Assembly (NCBI GenBank): GCA_002726245.1 | Contig: PBSM01000249.1 | Span: 1-36,930 of the forward strand | Source of the DNA: Planctomycetaceae bacterium | GTDB taxonomy: Bacteria; Planctomycetota; Planctomycetia; Pirellulales; Pirellulaceae | Length of the DNA: 36,930 nt | Reading direction: 5' to 3' | In this document: positions 6,613 to 17,400 of the stretch, piece after piece | Numbering within the stretch: the stretch's first letter is position 1 | How the letters are laid out: every line of letters starts with the position of its first letter | Notes under the pieces: model-generated | The model's database searches: none | The model's input: only the letters and a program-made list of their open reading frames with translations | Told to the model about the DNA's origin: nothing | Position numbers and translations under genes: made by a program

Positions 6613-8925
6613 ATGCATTTGCGGTTCGCTGTGCTTCGGATTGTTGTCGCCTCGCTTGCGATCACCGTCAGTGCGTGCGCGGGCCCTGCTGCCGAGCCAG
6701 ACAATAACGAACCGGAATGTGTCGCCGTTGGCAACTACTTTGCGAATGAAGTTTGGGCGAAGGTCGGCGAACGAACTTGCTTGAAGTGCCATCGTGCTGA
6801 CGGGGATGCGTCGGAGAGCGAGTTCTTGCTGCAAGATACATTGAGGAACCTAAGGGGTCTCCGCGACAACCGTGACGCATTTCATCGCATGGCCACTTCG
6901 CTTGAGGACGGCAAGTCTCGCCTGATGGTCAAGGTTGGCGGTGGCCTCGATCATGGGGGGGGCGAAGTCCTCCAGCCCGATTCAACTGGCTATCGCATAT
7001 TGGAGCGATTTGTGCAGCGTCTGAGCGGTAAAGCCGGCGAAGCTGCGAACCAAGATAGTGAAGTTGCCGAGTACGATGCCTCGCCTTTCTATGAGAGTGT
7101 TCAGATGATGACCCCCGAGCGGCTGCTCCGCCAGGTCACGTTGTCATTGGCGGCACGACTTCCTTCGGAGCAAGAACTTGCTGCGACTCGCCAGTCGGGG
7201 TTCGAAACGATGGACGGCGTTCTCGACCAGGTGATGAACGAAGATGCATTCTACGAAAGGTTGAAAGAAGGCTTTAACGACATTTTCCTGACGCTCGGAT
7301 ACGATGGCAACGGCGAAGAAGTCTTGTCGTACGATCACTTCCAGCCAACGCGGCTTTGGTATCAGAAACACGATTTGAGCAATGTGCCTGAGAAGGAACG
7401 TCAGCGAGCACGCTGGAGTCTGGCGGATGTTTACCGCGACGCGATACGCCGAGAACCGCTCGAATTGATCGCGCACATTGTTCGCAACGATCGCCCGTTT
7501 ACCGAGTTGGTCACTGCCGACTATATCATGGTCTCGCCATACTCGGCGCGAGGCTATGGCGTTTTTGAAGAGCTGCGCGATCGATTCAAAGACCCTGATG
7601 ATCCATTTGAGTATGTGCCGACAAAGTTGAAGGCTCTCAAATCGCGCAGCGAAAAGGTACAGGAATCGGCGACAGGGTTCTATCCGCACTCTGGCCTGTT
7701 GAGCATGTTTCATTACTTACGTCGTTTCCCCACGACGGAGACGAATCGCAACCGCCTGCGAGCGCGAATGTATTACCAGCACTTCCTGGGAATCGACGTC
7801 ATGGTACTCGCTCCGCGCGTTACTGATGCTGCGGCCGTAAGTGCGAAATACGAGATCCCAACAATGCAGGCCCCCAACTGCGTCATTTGTCACAATTCCA
7901 TCGACCCGCTTGCAGGTCTGTTTCAGGATTACAACGAAGCTGGACATCTCGGACGACGAAAAGATGGCTGGTACTCAGACATGTTTGGCGCGGGTTTCGA
8001 GGGCGAAGAGCTGCCAGAAGCCGACCGCTGGCGGGCCTTGCAGTGGTTAGGTGAGAGAACCGCCAAGGATCCGCGATTCGCGACCGCCATGGTCGAGCAT
8101 GTCTACTACATCTTGATGGGCCGCAAAGTCCTCATGGTACCCGGGGATATCGAAGACCCAATGTTCGGAGCGAAACGTCGGGCGTATAGAGAGCAGCGGC
8201 GGATGATTGAAGCTGCTGCTGAACGTCTTGCAGCAGCGGACTTCAACTTGAAGGTCGTCTTCAAAGCTCTCGTTGCCTCAGATTTCTACCGCGTAGATGG
8301 GCTGGCGACGGTCGCGGAGAAGCCACACCGCCGATCCGAATTGGACGATGTCGGCTTGGTTAGACTGCTGACGCCGGAACAACTCGAACGAAAGATCGAA
8401 GCGATATTCGGAGAGAAGTGGGGCCGCCTTGTGAATCGCGATAGCAAGTTCAACATCCTCTACGGCGGCATCGATTCGAAGTCCGTCACGGAGCGAATGA
8501 CCGAACCGAGCGGCGCGATGGGAGCGATCCAGCGCATCATGGCCAATGATGTCGCCTGTCAACACGTCGCGTTGGATTTCAGCAAAGAGCCGAGTAAGCG
8601 CAAGCTCTTTCCCGGTATCGAACCGAGTGTTGTTCCCGATGGCCAGACTGAATCTGAAGTACAACTGCGCGCGGCGATCGTCCATCTTCACGAGCGACTC
8701 CTGGGACGCCAACACTCGATCGATCATCCTGAAATAGATCGGACTTATCGGTTGTTCACAGGAATCATTGGCGACGCGAAGGCGACGGCAGGAGTGGACG
8801 CGCGCGGGAGCTACTTCTGTGAGAGGATTGAGGAGAAACGCCTCGACGATCCAAATTACACGCTTCGCGCCTGGCGCGGCGTCGTCACCTACCTGCTTCG
8901 GCAACATGACTTCCTATACGAGTAA
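6613..8925 (+). CDS. Planctomycete cytochrome-domain protein (PSCyt/DUF1588/DUF1592-like)
   Basis: The 770-aa exported protein has a signal with a possible lipobox (VSAC, Cys22). A first heme-binding motif CLKCH is at residues 56-60 and a second, CVICH, at about 423-427 in the context NCVICHNSIDPLAG, which is typical of the DUF1588-type domains of Planctomycetes. The segment TPERLLRQVTLSLAARLPSEQEL is the usual start of the PSD/DUF1592 central domain. Such proteins are always found with a DUF1501 partner and are thought to work together in the periplasm, but their reaction is unknown. The downstream DUF1501 gene starts 9 bp after the stop. GGGAG precedes the ATG. Confidence 0.85.
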   Translation: MHLRFAVLRIVVASLAITVSACAGPAAEPDNNEPECVAVGNYFANEVWAKVGERTCLKCHRADGDASESEFLLQDTLRNLRGLRDNRDAFHRMATSLEDGKSRLMVKVGGGLDHGGGEVLQPDSTGYRILERFVQRLSGKAGEAANQDSEVAEYDASPFYESVQMMTPERLLRQVTLSLAARLPSEQELAATRQSGFETMDGVLDQVMNEDAFYERLKEGFNDIFLTLGYDGNGEEVLSYDHFQPTRLWYQKHDLSNVPEKERQRARWSLADVYRDAIRREPLELIAHIVRNDRPFTELVTADYIMVSPYSARGYGVFEELRDRFKDPDDPFEYVPTKLKALKSRSEKVQESATGFYPHSGLLSMFHYLRRFPTTETNRNRLRARMYYQHFLGIDVMVLAPRVTDAAAVSAKYEIPTMQAPNCVICHNSIDPLAGLFQDYNEAGHLGRRKDGWYSDMFGAGFEGEELPEADRWRALQWLGERTAKDPRFATAMVEHVYYILMGRKVLMVPGDIEDPMFGAKRRAYREQRRMIEAAAERLAAADFNLKVVFKALVASDFYRVDGLATVAEKPHRRSELDDVGLVRLLTPEQLERKIEAIFGEKWGRLVNRDSKFNILYGGIDSKSVTERMTEPSGAMGAIQRIMANDVACQHVALDFSKEPSKRKLFPGIEPSVVPDGQTESEVQLRAAIVHLHERLLGRQHSIDHPEIDRTYRLFTGIIGDAKATAGVDARGSYFCERIEEKRLDDPNYTLRAWRGVVTYLLRQHDFLYE

Positions 8926-8934
8926 GGACCTGTG

Positions 8935-10206
8935 ATGCAACGCCGTAACTTTCTGAAACTGTGCGGTGCGGCCGGATTGGGCATTGCCGCACCGTTGGGT
9001 GCCGATGCTGCGACCGAACCGCCACCGTATGAAGGACCCTATTACGTCGTTTTCAATGCTTCGGGCGGTTGGGATACCACGTACCTGATGGATCCGAAAG
9101 GCGTTAATGAGATAAACCGTCTTTACAAGGAAGGAGATATCCTCACGCAGGGCAAACACCGATTCGCTCCTAGCGCGGCTCACATCGAAGCTGGCATGAG
9201 CAACGAGAACTTCTTCCAGAATTACGCCGAGGAATTATTGGTTCTGAACGGTCTCGATTATTCAGTCAACAATCACTCGCCAGGCTCGCGATACATGGCC
9301 ACGGGCAAGCTCGACAGTCTGGCGTATCCGACATTCGCCGCCCTGGTCGCCGCTTGCAAGGGCTCCGAAGCCCCACTCGCCTTCCTGACATTCGGACAAT
9401 ACTCGGCGACGGGCAATCTGGTCCCGATGGCTCGCGTCCCCTATTTGAATTCGTTGAACAAACTTGCCAATGCCGATGCGGTCCACGGCGTTGCCCAACA
9501 TCCCTATCACGATGACTTCGTCGTCAATCGCATCGAGCAAGCGCTCAGAGAACAAATGGAAGCACGCGTCTCAGAAGTCCGTCTGCCGCGAGTCGAACGC
9601 GCCCAGAGCATGCTCTACGCTGCGCAAGTCAACTCCAAGGCTCTACAGCGAGTTACGCCCTACGTTCCGAAAACGTCACCGAAAGAGCGGTTGTCTCAAC
9701 AAGCGGACATCGCGCTTGCCTCCTTCAGAGCTGGTGTCTGCGTCTCGGCGAATCTCTCGATTGGCCAATTTGACAGTCATAACAACAATGACCCGGATCA
9801 GATGAAACTGATTCCGGAGTTCCTGGCTGGCATCGACTACCTCGTCAGACGAGCAGAGGATCTTGAGATCCGCGACAAACTCGTGATCGTCATGCAAAGC
9901 GAGATGGGTCGCACTCCAACGTACAACAACGGGAATGGCAAAGATCACTGGTCGATTGGATCGATCATGTTCATGGGCTCAGGCATCAAGGGGAACCGTG
10001 TCGTCGGAGCCACTGACGATAAGCAGTTCCTCATCCCCATCAATTCGAACACATTAGCCACGGACTCGAACAAAGGCATCCGCGTCCGCCCTGAGCACAT
10101 CCACCTCGCACTCCGGAAGCTCGCCGGAATTGATGGCCATGCTTTTAGCGAACAGTTCCCGCTGCATGTCCCCCACGATGAACGGCTTGAGGGCCTCCTT
10201 GCGTAG
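8935..10206 (+). CDS. DUF1501 family protein, Tat-exported
   Basis: The protein begins MQRRNFLKLCGAAGLGIAAP, a twin-arginine signal. It has the alkaline-phosphatase-like DUF1501 (sulfatase superfamily) core: YYVVFNASGGWDTTYLMDPKG near the start, and VIVMQSEMGRTPTYNNGNGKDHW with the conserved Glu, Arg and His late in the domain. The start at 8935 is preceded by AAGGA at good spacing; the GTG immediately upstream is less likely. It forms a two-gene unit with the cytochrome-domain gene. DUF1501 proteins are very numerous in Planctomycetes and their function is unproven. Confidence 0.88.
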   Translation: MQRRNFLKLCGAAGLGIAAPLGADAATEPPPYEGPYYVVFNASGGWDTTYLMDPKGVNEINRLYKEGDILTQGKHRFAPSAAHIEAGMSNENFFQNYAEELLVLNGLDYSVNNHSPGSRYMATGKLDSLAYPTFAALVAACKGSEAPLAFLTFGQYSATGNLVPMARVPYLNSLNKLANADAVHGVAQHPYHDDFVVNRIEQALREQMEARVSEVRLPRVERAQSMLYAAQVNSKALQRVTPYVPKTSPKERLSQQADIALASFRAGVCVSANLSIGQFDSHNNNDPDQMKLIPEFLAGIDYLVRRAEDLEIRDKLVIVMQSEMGRTPTYNNGNGKDHWSIGSIMFMGSGIKGNRVVGATDDKQFLIPINSNTLATDSNKGIRVRPEHIHLALRKLAGIDGHAFSEQFPLHVPHDERLEGLLA

Positions 10207-10286
10207 GTTGATAAATGAGCTGAGCGTCGTTCGTGTCAGGTGACTTGCTGAGTCTGAGACCCCTGCCTGCGACTAGGAAAAACCAA

Positions 10287-11708
10287 GTGCTATCCGTTGC
10301 AACAAAAAGTGTCCCGTTGGTCATCGTCGTTTGCGTCTACCTACCACACATAAGTCGCGCCCAGAACGATCCGGCGACACACAGCACCACGACAATCCGC
10401 GATGTGAAGACGACGCCCCTTTACGGACGTATCAAAGCTTCGCTCGACGCTGTTCGCGCAGTTGATACTCACGATCACCTGCGGCCGTTCGACGAAATCC
10501 CTAACCGAGTCCAGACGACACAAGGTCGCGGCATGACTTTGTACAGTGTTTGGGCTCACAGCTACATCCGCAGGACTACTCGTATCGCCCCGTGGCCGGC
10601 GGATGGTGCATTTGATACTTGGTGGAACGATGCTCACGATGATTTCGATGATGCCCGAGCCACCAGCTTCTACCGATACCTCCTGCCAGCATTTCGCGAC
10701 TTGTACGATGTCGATTTCGACACGATCACACCAGAACAAGCGAGAGATCTCAACAAAAGGATCTTTGAGAATTACAAGAGCGATGAATGGCTGCAAGAGG
10801 TCATCACGAAGCGAGCCAACATCGAGTTGATGTTCATCGATCCGTATTGGAATCGGCTGCAGTTCGGCCGCGAGTATCGTTTTTCGGTGCCCGTGCTCAA
10901 TGTCACGACGATCATGCGCGCCGCGCATTCGGATCGGATTGCTTCCGACTTTGATAGTCCGTTCGCTTTTGCCAAGCGCAAGGGACTTCCGACCAAGTCG
11001 TTTGACGAGTTCCTGGCCGCGATCGATGCGTTGTTTGCCGACGCGGTTGCAGCCGATGCCATTTGTTTGAAATCGACACAGGCTTATCAACGTACGATCG
11101 ATTACCGGCGCGTGACCAAGGAGCAAGCGGCCTCCGTCTACGGCAAGCCCGCTGAGGATACGACAAGAGAAGAGCAAACCCTGTTTGAAGACTTTATGTT
11201 TTGGCACGTCTGCAAGTTGAGCGCCAAGTACGACCTTCCGTTTCAAGTTCACACCGGCGACGCACGCATTCAGGGATCGAATCCCATGCTGCTGGTAGAT
11301 GTGATCGAAGCGAATCCACGAACGAAGTTCATCCTATTTCATGGAGGATACCCATGGATCGGCGAAACAGGCGCGATCGCGATGAAGCATCGCAACGTCT
11401 GGATTGACTCTTGTTGGCTGCCGACACTTAGCTACACGATGGCCAAGCGAGCTTATCAAGAGTGGCTGGACGCTGTGCCGTCCGATCGCATCATGTGGGG
11501 GGCCGACACCGTGGACGCTGAAGGTATCTATGCCGCGACCGCATTCACGCGTCAATGCCTGGCGGAAGCACTGGCCGAAAAGGTCCAACGCGGTGAGCTT
11601 CTTGAAAAGCATGCGAACCGCATCGGGCGTCAGATCATGCGTGAGAACGCACTGAAACTGTTTCCCAAGTTGAATCGCATGCTGTGGCGGGAAGACCGTG
11701 AGAAGTAA
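10287..11708 (+). CDS. Secreted amidohydrolase-2-like metal-dependent hydrolase
   Basis: This is a TIM-barrel hydrolase of the amidohydrolase superfamily. The HxH metal motif is in AVDTHDHLRPF, another metal His is probably in PFQVHTGDAR, a further conserved segment is FILFHGGYPWIGE, and the late Asp is in IMWGADTVDAEG. I chose GTG 10287 because AGGA lies 8-11 bases upstream and the reading gives a clean signal peptide (SVPLVIVVCVYLPHISRAQ). The upstream GTG at 10233 would add 18 residues before it. It follows the DUF1501 gene by 80 bp on the same strand. Substrate unknown; decarboxylase-like and uronate-isomerase-like relatives both exist. Confidence 0.78.
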   Translation: MLSVATKSVPLVIVVCVYLPHISRAQNDPATHSTTTIRDVKTTPLYGRIKASLDAVRAVDTHDHLRPFDEIPNRVQTTQGRGMTLYSVWAHSYIRRTTRIAPWPADGAFDTWWNDAHDDFDDARATSFYRYLLPAFRDLYDVDFDTITPEQARDLNKRIFENYKSDEWLQEVITKRANIELMFIDPYWNRLQFGREYRFSVPVLNVTTIMRAAHSDRIASDFDSPFAFAKRKGLPTKSFDEFLAAIDALFADAVAADAICLKSTQAYQRTIDYRRVTKEQAASVYGKPAEDTTREEQTLFEDFMFWHVCKLSAKYDLPFQVHTGDARIQGSNPMLLVDVIEANPRTKFILFHGGYPWIGETGAIAMKHRNVWIDSCWLPTLSYTMAKRAYQEWLDAVPSDRIMWGADTVDAEGIYAATAFTRQCLAEALAEKVQRGELLEKHANRIGRQIMRENALKLFPKLNRMLWREDREK

Positions 11709-11733
11709 AGACAGCTTTGATCCGGACAGACAC

Positions 11734-11880
11734 TAGCACCAAATGGAATTCGGGTGGATTTGTATAAACTTTGAAATCGAACGCTTTCGTCCCCTCCGAG
11801 CTTGCTCGGAGGGGACGAAGTCGTAGAAAGCGTAAAACTTCAATGTGAACGCACACTTGGTCAAATTCCGTTTGGTGCTA
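11734..11880. mobile_element. MITE-like element, copy 2, with nested hairpin
   Basis: This is an inverted copy of the 329-431 element with the same terminal repeats (TAGCACCAAATGGAATT at the left, the complement at the right). It is 44 bp longer because a perfect hairpin is inserted in the middle. Its right end overlaps the stop codon of the Gfo/Idh/MocA gene (TAG, complement of 11878-11880), so the element supplies that stop. Confidence 0.78.
11786..11819. repeat. Perfect 16-bp-arm hairpin nested in the MITE
   Basis: TTCGTCCCCTCCGAGC and GCTCGGAGGGGACGAA are separated by TT. The segment is missing from copy 1, so it was inserted into, or lost from, the element. It resembles the small GC-rich palindromes of the other dispersed repeats in this window. 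Confidence 0.75.
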
Positions 11881-13164
11881 GCTAACATCTGGCAGCTCGA
11901 AGCCCTTGCGGTGCTCGCGGCCGACGTATTGGTTCGCCTCCTTATCATCGAACGTCTCGGTCTGGGCGTCGAATCTAAGCTTCTTGCCCGTTCGGCAGGA
12001 GATGTTACCGGCGTGACACATGGAGGTGCTAACATGCCCCGAATAGATCTCCTGGTTAAGCGACTCGCGCTTGCGACTGCGTACCGCGTCCAAGAAATTA
12101 CGAATGTGGGCCTGCTGGCCTACGTCGCTACTACCCTGCTTGACCAGCTTGCCGTCGGCGTCGTAGGCCTTCCACGAGGTGTTTGTCAGCAGCACCCAGC
12201 CATTCTCGCCATGCACGACTGCCCCTTCACCTGCGCCGAACAGCTTCGGCTTCGACCACAGACGCATCTCGTATTGCAGGACTTTCCCCGGGAACTCGTA
12301 GTTAATAAACATCGTATCGGGCCACTGCTGATCGTCTTCGAAAAAGAACTTACCACCGGAGCAGCAGATCGCCTGGGGCATTTCTTCCAGGCCCATGACA
12401 TGACGGCAGTAGTCGATGCGGTGGACACCGTCATTGCCCAGATCGCCAGTACCGTAGTCGAAGAGCCATCGCCACGCGCCGCCGACGATCGAACTGTTGT
12501 AGCGCCGCTCGGGCGAAGGCCCCTGCCAGATCTCGTAGTCGAGGCCGGTCGGCGGTTCGCTGTCTGGCGCCAGATGTACCGCGCCGTTTCGGCTCGTCTC
12601 CCAGGCCTTGCCATGGATCACCTTGCCGAGCGCACCACTCTTCACGTAATCGACTGCCTCCTGTAGGAAAGGCGCGCTGCGAATCTGCGTACCCATCTGC
12701 ACCATCCGGTCGCGCTTGCGTGCGGCAGCCACCGCCATCTTGCCTTCAAGAATGTTGTGGCTGGCGGGCTTCTCGACGTAAACATCCTTGCCAGCCAGAC
12801 AGCCGTCGATCGTGAGCAAGGCATGCCAGTGATCCGGGGTCGCGACCATGAACGCGTCGATTGATTTGTCGTTGAGCAGGATCCGGTAGTCGTTGACCAG
12901 CTTAGGCATGTGACCAGTCTTCTGTTTTATCTCTGCACCCCTCTGCTGGCGAACAGTCTCTCTGACATCGCAGATGTGAGTGATTTCGCAATCCAGCTCC
13001 GCGGCAAAACTCCGCATCACCGAGTTGCCGCGTCCCCGAACGCCGATGCAAGCAACGCTGATCTTGTCGTTGGCCGCGAACGCTCTTCCATGGAGCGCGG
13101 CGGTCAGCCCCAGGCCAAGAGCGGACGACTGTTGGAAAAAGCCACGGCGAGTAGTGCGGAACAT
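11878..13164 (-). CDS. Gfo/Idh/MocA family oxidoreductase, Tat-exported
   Basis: The protein starts MFRTTRRGFFQQSS, a twin-arginine signal. It has a Rossmann fold (ISVACIGVRGRGNSV, about 35-49), the nucleotide-sugar dehydrogenase signature DVYVEKPASHN with the catalytic-site lysine, and GNDGVHRIDYCRHVMG in the C-terminal domain. Planctomycetes carry many such secreted NAD(P)-dependent sugar oxidoreductases. The substrate is not evident. The protein ends ELPDVS, followed by a TAG that belongs to the end of a MITE-like element, so the original C-terminus may have been a little different. The 5' leader contains a CCTACGA/TCGTAGG hairpin near 13197-13213. Confidence 0.88.
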   Translation of the reverse strand: MFRTTRRGFFQQSSALGLGLTAALHGRAFAANDKISVACIGVRGRGNSVMRSFAAELDCEITHICDVRETVRQQRGAEIKQKTGHMPKLVNDYRILLNDKSIDAFMVATPDHWHALLTIDGCLAGKDVYVEKPASHNILEGKMAVAAARKRDRMVQMGTQIRSAPFLQEAVDYVKSGALGKVIHGKAWETSRNGAVHLAPDSEPPTGLDYEIWQGPSPERRYNSSIVGGAWRWLFDYGTGDLGNDGVHRIDYCRHVMGLEEMPQAICCSGGKFFFEDDQQWPDTMFINYEFPGKVLQYEMRLWSKPKLFGAGEGAVVHGENGWVLLTNTSWKAYDADGKLVKQGSSDVGQQAHIRNFLDAVRSRKRESLNQEIYSGHVSTSMCHAGNISCRTGKKLRFDAQTETFDDKEANQYVGREHRKGFELPDVS

Positions 13165-13497
13165 GGGAAAGTCTCCTCAGTGATGGAAAGGAACCTGCCT
13201 ACGAACATATCCTCGTAGGACGGGAGGTCAATCACTGAAATTGAGTATCTCGTGTTGGTCTCCAAGTTCTGGCTTACGGATCGATCGCGTGGCGCGTGAA
13301 TATAGCAGCGGTCGTGGCGGCGATCACGACAATCGAAAAGCATGTTCGCGGCACGCATTGATTGCTGATCGCTGGCAGCCTTGTAACGGTCTGTCAAAGA
13401 AGGTCTCGGCAATTGCTCACGGCTTCCTGGTCCGGGTATGATCGTCTTGATCCGAGACTCAGGAATCACTAACGCCATTGATTGGGAGATGCCAACG

Positions 13498-14301
13498 ATG
13501 ACATCAGCTCGCCCGCCGGGTCGGGTTCAATATGACAACACGGACCGCGTCGCGATTGTGACCGGTGCCTGCGCGGGAATTGGCTTTGCGATTGGCGAGG
13601 CTCTCGCCAAGTCTGGCGCGAATGTCATCGGTGCGGATGTCGATGAAGCGGCTGCGCAGCGATTGCCGCATGGCGTCGAGTTCCTGCGCTGCGACACGTC
13701 TATCGAAGACGACTGCCGCAGGGTGGTCGAGACGACGATCGAGCGCTTTGGTGGCATCGACATCCTCGTCAACAATGCCGCGATCCAGCCGACCGAGTCG
13801 TATCACCCGCTACATGAGCTGCCTAGCGAAGTGTGGCATCGGCTCGTCGGAGTCAACTTCTCCGGTTACACCTACATGGCAAAGTACGCGCTCGGACAAA
13901 TGAAAGAGCAGCAAAGCGGCGTGATCGTCAACATCGCCAGTGCCCAAGGGCATCGCACGGCTCGCGAAGTCGGCGTCTATGGCCCGATCAAGTCGGCGAA
14001 CATCATGCAAGCCCGTCAGTGGGCCGTCGAATACGCGCGCGACGGCCTTCGCGTCGTCTCGGTCTCGCCTGGCGCGATCTATACGGAACTGATGCGTGCG
14101 AACCTGGACGCACAAGGTGGCGGAGCGGCCATCGCCAACCGTCACCCGCTGGGCCGCATCGGCCAACCGGAAGAGATCGCCCACGCCGTGCTGTGGCTGG
14201 CCAGCGACGACGCCTCCTTCATCACCGGCACCGACCTCGAAGTCGATGGCGGCCTCGGGGCCTTCGCCGCCTTTGCCGATCCGTATCCGATGCCGGAGTA
14301 A
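13498..14301 (+). CDS. SDR family oxidoreductase
   Basis: This is a classical short-chain dehydrogenase. The cofactor site is VAIVTGACAGIGFAIGEAL, the adenine-ring Asp is in FLRCDTS, the NNAA motif is in ILVNNAAIQP, the serine is in VNIASAQG, and YGPIK gives the YxxxK catalytic pair. The C-terminal PGAIYTEL and FITGTDLEVDGGLG segments are typical. ATG 13498 has GGGAG nine bases upstream, while earlier in-frame ATGs at 13438 and 13489 lack a good site. The substrate is unknown; similar proteins act on sugars or polyols. It is transcribed alone. Confidence 0.88.
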   Translation: MTSARPPGRVQYDNTDRVAIVTGACAGIGFAIGEALAKSGANVIGADVDEAAAQRLPHGVEFLRCDTSIEDDCRRVVETTIERFGGIDILVNNAAIQPTESYHPLHELPSEVWHRLVGVNFSGYTYMAKYALGQMKEQQSGVIVNIASAQGHRTAREVGVYGPIKSANIMQARQWAVEYARDGLRVVSVSPGAIYTELMRANLDAQGGGAAIANRHPLGRIGQPEEIAHAVLWLASDDASFITGTDLEVDGGLGAFAAFADPYPMPE

Positions 14302-14415
14302 CTGTCCTGCCGCATCGGAAATCTGCTAACCATCGACACTTGAAGGTCGGCCGATATGCAGGTACGCCGCGCTCCGGGCTTATCGGCATCACCGAGTTGC
14401 CAATCCCTACACGGA

Positions 14416-17400
14416 TCACTGCGCGTTGACAGGTTCGGCAAGAGACACCTGTTGCGGGGCGGCAAGGTAGAGGATCAGATCCCGAACTTCTTCGTCGCTG
14501 AAGCTGCGGAGCATCCCTTCGGGCATCATCGATTTACTGGAAGTGTGCAACTCATCAATGTCCTCCATCGTGAGCCTGACCTGCGCCTCCTGCGTGCGAA
14601 GCACGACGATTTTGTCGCCCTGATGGACGATGAAACCGCTGAGCACTCGGCCATCAACCGTGATCATCGTCGTCAACTGATAGGCCGGGTCAATGACCGC
14701 ACTGGGATCGATTAGGTTGCTCAAGACGTAATCGAGTTTCTTGCGACCCGAACCGGTTAGATCAGGAGCGATGTTACCGCCCTCTCCAAACAACGTGTGA
14801 CATTTCGAACACGTTCGCTCGAATACTCTGCGCCCGGCCTGAACATTGCCTCTTGCGAGATAGTCTGGAGTCATCTGCGCCTTATAGCGAGCAATCTCGT
14901 CTGACTTGTCTAGCCGCTCTGCATCGCCAGCCCATAGAGCATCAACCTGTTCTTGAATTGTCTTGTCTCTGAATGCTCGGAGCTGTTGCAATGCGAACGC
15001 CGAAACGTCTCCACGATCAACAACTCCGCTCCCGATGGCGCTGAGCAGTTCCAGGGCGAAGCCGCGTCGCGTACCCAGCACACTGATCGCATCTTGACGC
15101 TCGGTTGGATCAAGGTCTGAGTAAACATCAAGTACCACGCCAGGCGTTGAAGGTTCGTTGCGAAGAATGAGCGATTGAATCGCATCGCGTCGCAGGATCG
15201 ATGCTTCGGTCACTAACTGATGCAACATTGAGACCTCCACGCCATCCTCGACGTTCAAGAGCGCGAGGAGCGAATCGCGACGTTCATTCGCGGGGGCATC
15301 TCTGTCGAGTACAACCTGACGCAGTCTGGCAATTGCCCTTTTGTCTCCAAATATCGTGGCCAGTCGCACGGCGGTCGAACGCAATACGGGATTCGAAGCG
15401 GAAGCACTTTGAGAGTAGAGAGCGTTCCATGAGTCCGGCGGATCGTGCGGGCCACTCACTTCCAGAGCTTCAAGCATGCCCTGCAGCAGGTCGAGCCGGA
15501 CGGTTTCATCGCGGCACTCCAACACGGACGTCACGACCTGTTCGGCGTGTGACGAGTCTCCGTCCAACAACCGGCGTGTAATGAAGCGACGCAATAAAGG
15601 AATGCGAGAAGCAGACGCGAGCTTCAACGCAGCAGGTCGGTCTTCCGACACAAAGGGCTCGATGCCATACCAGATCATCAAGGGCAAGTAGGGGTCGGTC
15701 GCGTCTTCAGCATGCGTCATCAAGGCTCTGGCAATCGGCCAACGATGTTCGAGTCTTAGGCGAGGCATCGCTGCCGCCACCGCGAGCCGCACTTTCGGAG
15801 AATCATCGGCCAAAGCGACGATGTTCATGGCGGCCACGGCCTTGGAACTGGGTGGTCCGTCTTCAACCATGAGGCGTATCGCCCAGCGCCGCACGTGCTC
15901 GCTGTCATGGTCCAACAGATTCGTGAGTGCGATTTCATCCACGCCGTCCGTCACAAACAGTGTCCAGAACGCTCGCAACTTGTTGATTTCATCAGCATTG
16001 TTTTCAAAGATGTCTTGCAGCCGCAGGTGCGCCGTAGATAGGTCGCTTCCCACAGCCGCTCGTTCCTGGAGAATCCGCCGCGCGTGTCGCACAAACCACT
16101 CGTTGGGATGCAAATGCAACGCAACAAGCTCGCGATCGCTCAGACCCTGCAGGTCAACGGTCCGCTTCTCCGGCTTGCCAAACACGACTTTATAAATCCT
16201 GCCGCTGCTGCGATGACTGCCGTCGCTGTCGTGGCACTCGCCGAAGTCATGCCAATCAGAGACGTACACACCGCCCTCAGGTCCGTACTTCACTGACATC
16301 CCGCGGAACCACGGATCGTTGCCGAACAAGAAGTCTTCGTCATGAACACCAACATACGTCGATCGACTGGGAACAAGCTGATCGCAGTTGACGCGATTGC
16401 CGTGCAGATTCGCAGTGAAAAGCTTGCCACGATACGCCTTTGGCCAGTTGTCGCCGAGATAGATCATCGCGCCACAATGAGCATGCCCGCCGCCGGCGAA
16501 CGAGTGCCGACCGTCCGATTCGCGAGAGCTCTGCCACTGGCCACCGCCCCAGTGCAGGTGATTGGTAATGGATTGGATTCGGCGATAGACAAACGGATTG
16601 TCATGCTCGCTGTCGCGACGCTGGCAGTACATGCCCGGCACGATGTGCCACAAGTGTGCGATGACGGTGTTCGTCGTGAATAGATCGCCAAACTCGTTGA
16701 AGTCCGCGCCCCACGGATTCACCATCCCCTCAGCCACAACGTCGAAGTCATGGCGAAGCGGATGGAAACGCCAGATCCCACGCGTGATCTGCGTCCGCTC
16801 TTCGTTTGGCGCGGCCGGTCTGCCAACTCTGGAAGGATCCGAGAGACCGATGGCTCCGTAAAGCCAGCCGTCCGGGCCCCAATGAAAGTTGTTGAGCACG
16901 TTGTTCTTCGAGATTTGAAACCCGTCGAGCATGACGACTGGGTCCGAGTCCGGTATGTCGTCAAAATCACGATCCGGAATGAAACTCAACTCGGGTGTAT
17001 TTGCAATCCAGACCCCGCCATGACCAACAGCGATACCGGTCAGATAACGTCCCTTGTCCCAAAAGACTGTTTGCCGATCGAACTTGCCGTCGTGATCCAT
17101 GTCTTCAAGAATCAGAATGCGATCCTTCGCTCCATCCGGATTCCACTCCGGGTGTGAGTAATTCTCAACCACCCACAATCGGCCTCGATCATCAAAATCA
17201 AAAGCGATCGGACGACGGACATCCGGCTCGCCGGCAAACAGTGTCACGTGAAAGCCATCCGGCACCGTGATCCGTGCGAGCGATTCTTGCGGCGAGAGCG
17301 ATATATCGTTCGGGTCTTGCGTGTTCACCACGCCGCGTGGTAGCTCATCCGCCAGCACAGTCGATGCTAATAGGGAGACGATTACGGCGGTGGTTCGTAA

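Noticed and set aside
10341..11252. 303-aa antisense ORF opposite the amidohydrolase
   Set aside because: It lies fully inside a well-supported gene and shows no domain features.
11845..12666. 273-aa ORF opposite the Gfo/Idh/MocA gene
   Set aside because: It is a shadow of a well-supported gene and starts inside the MITE-like element.
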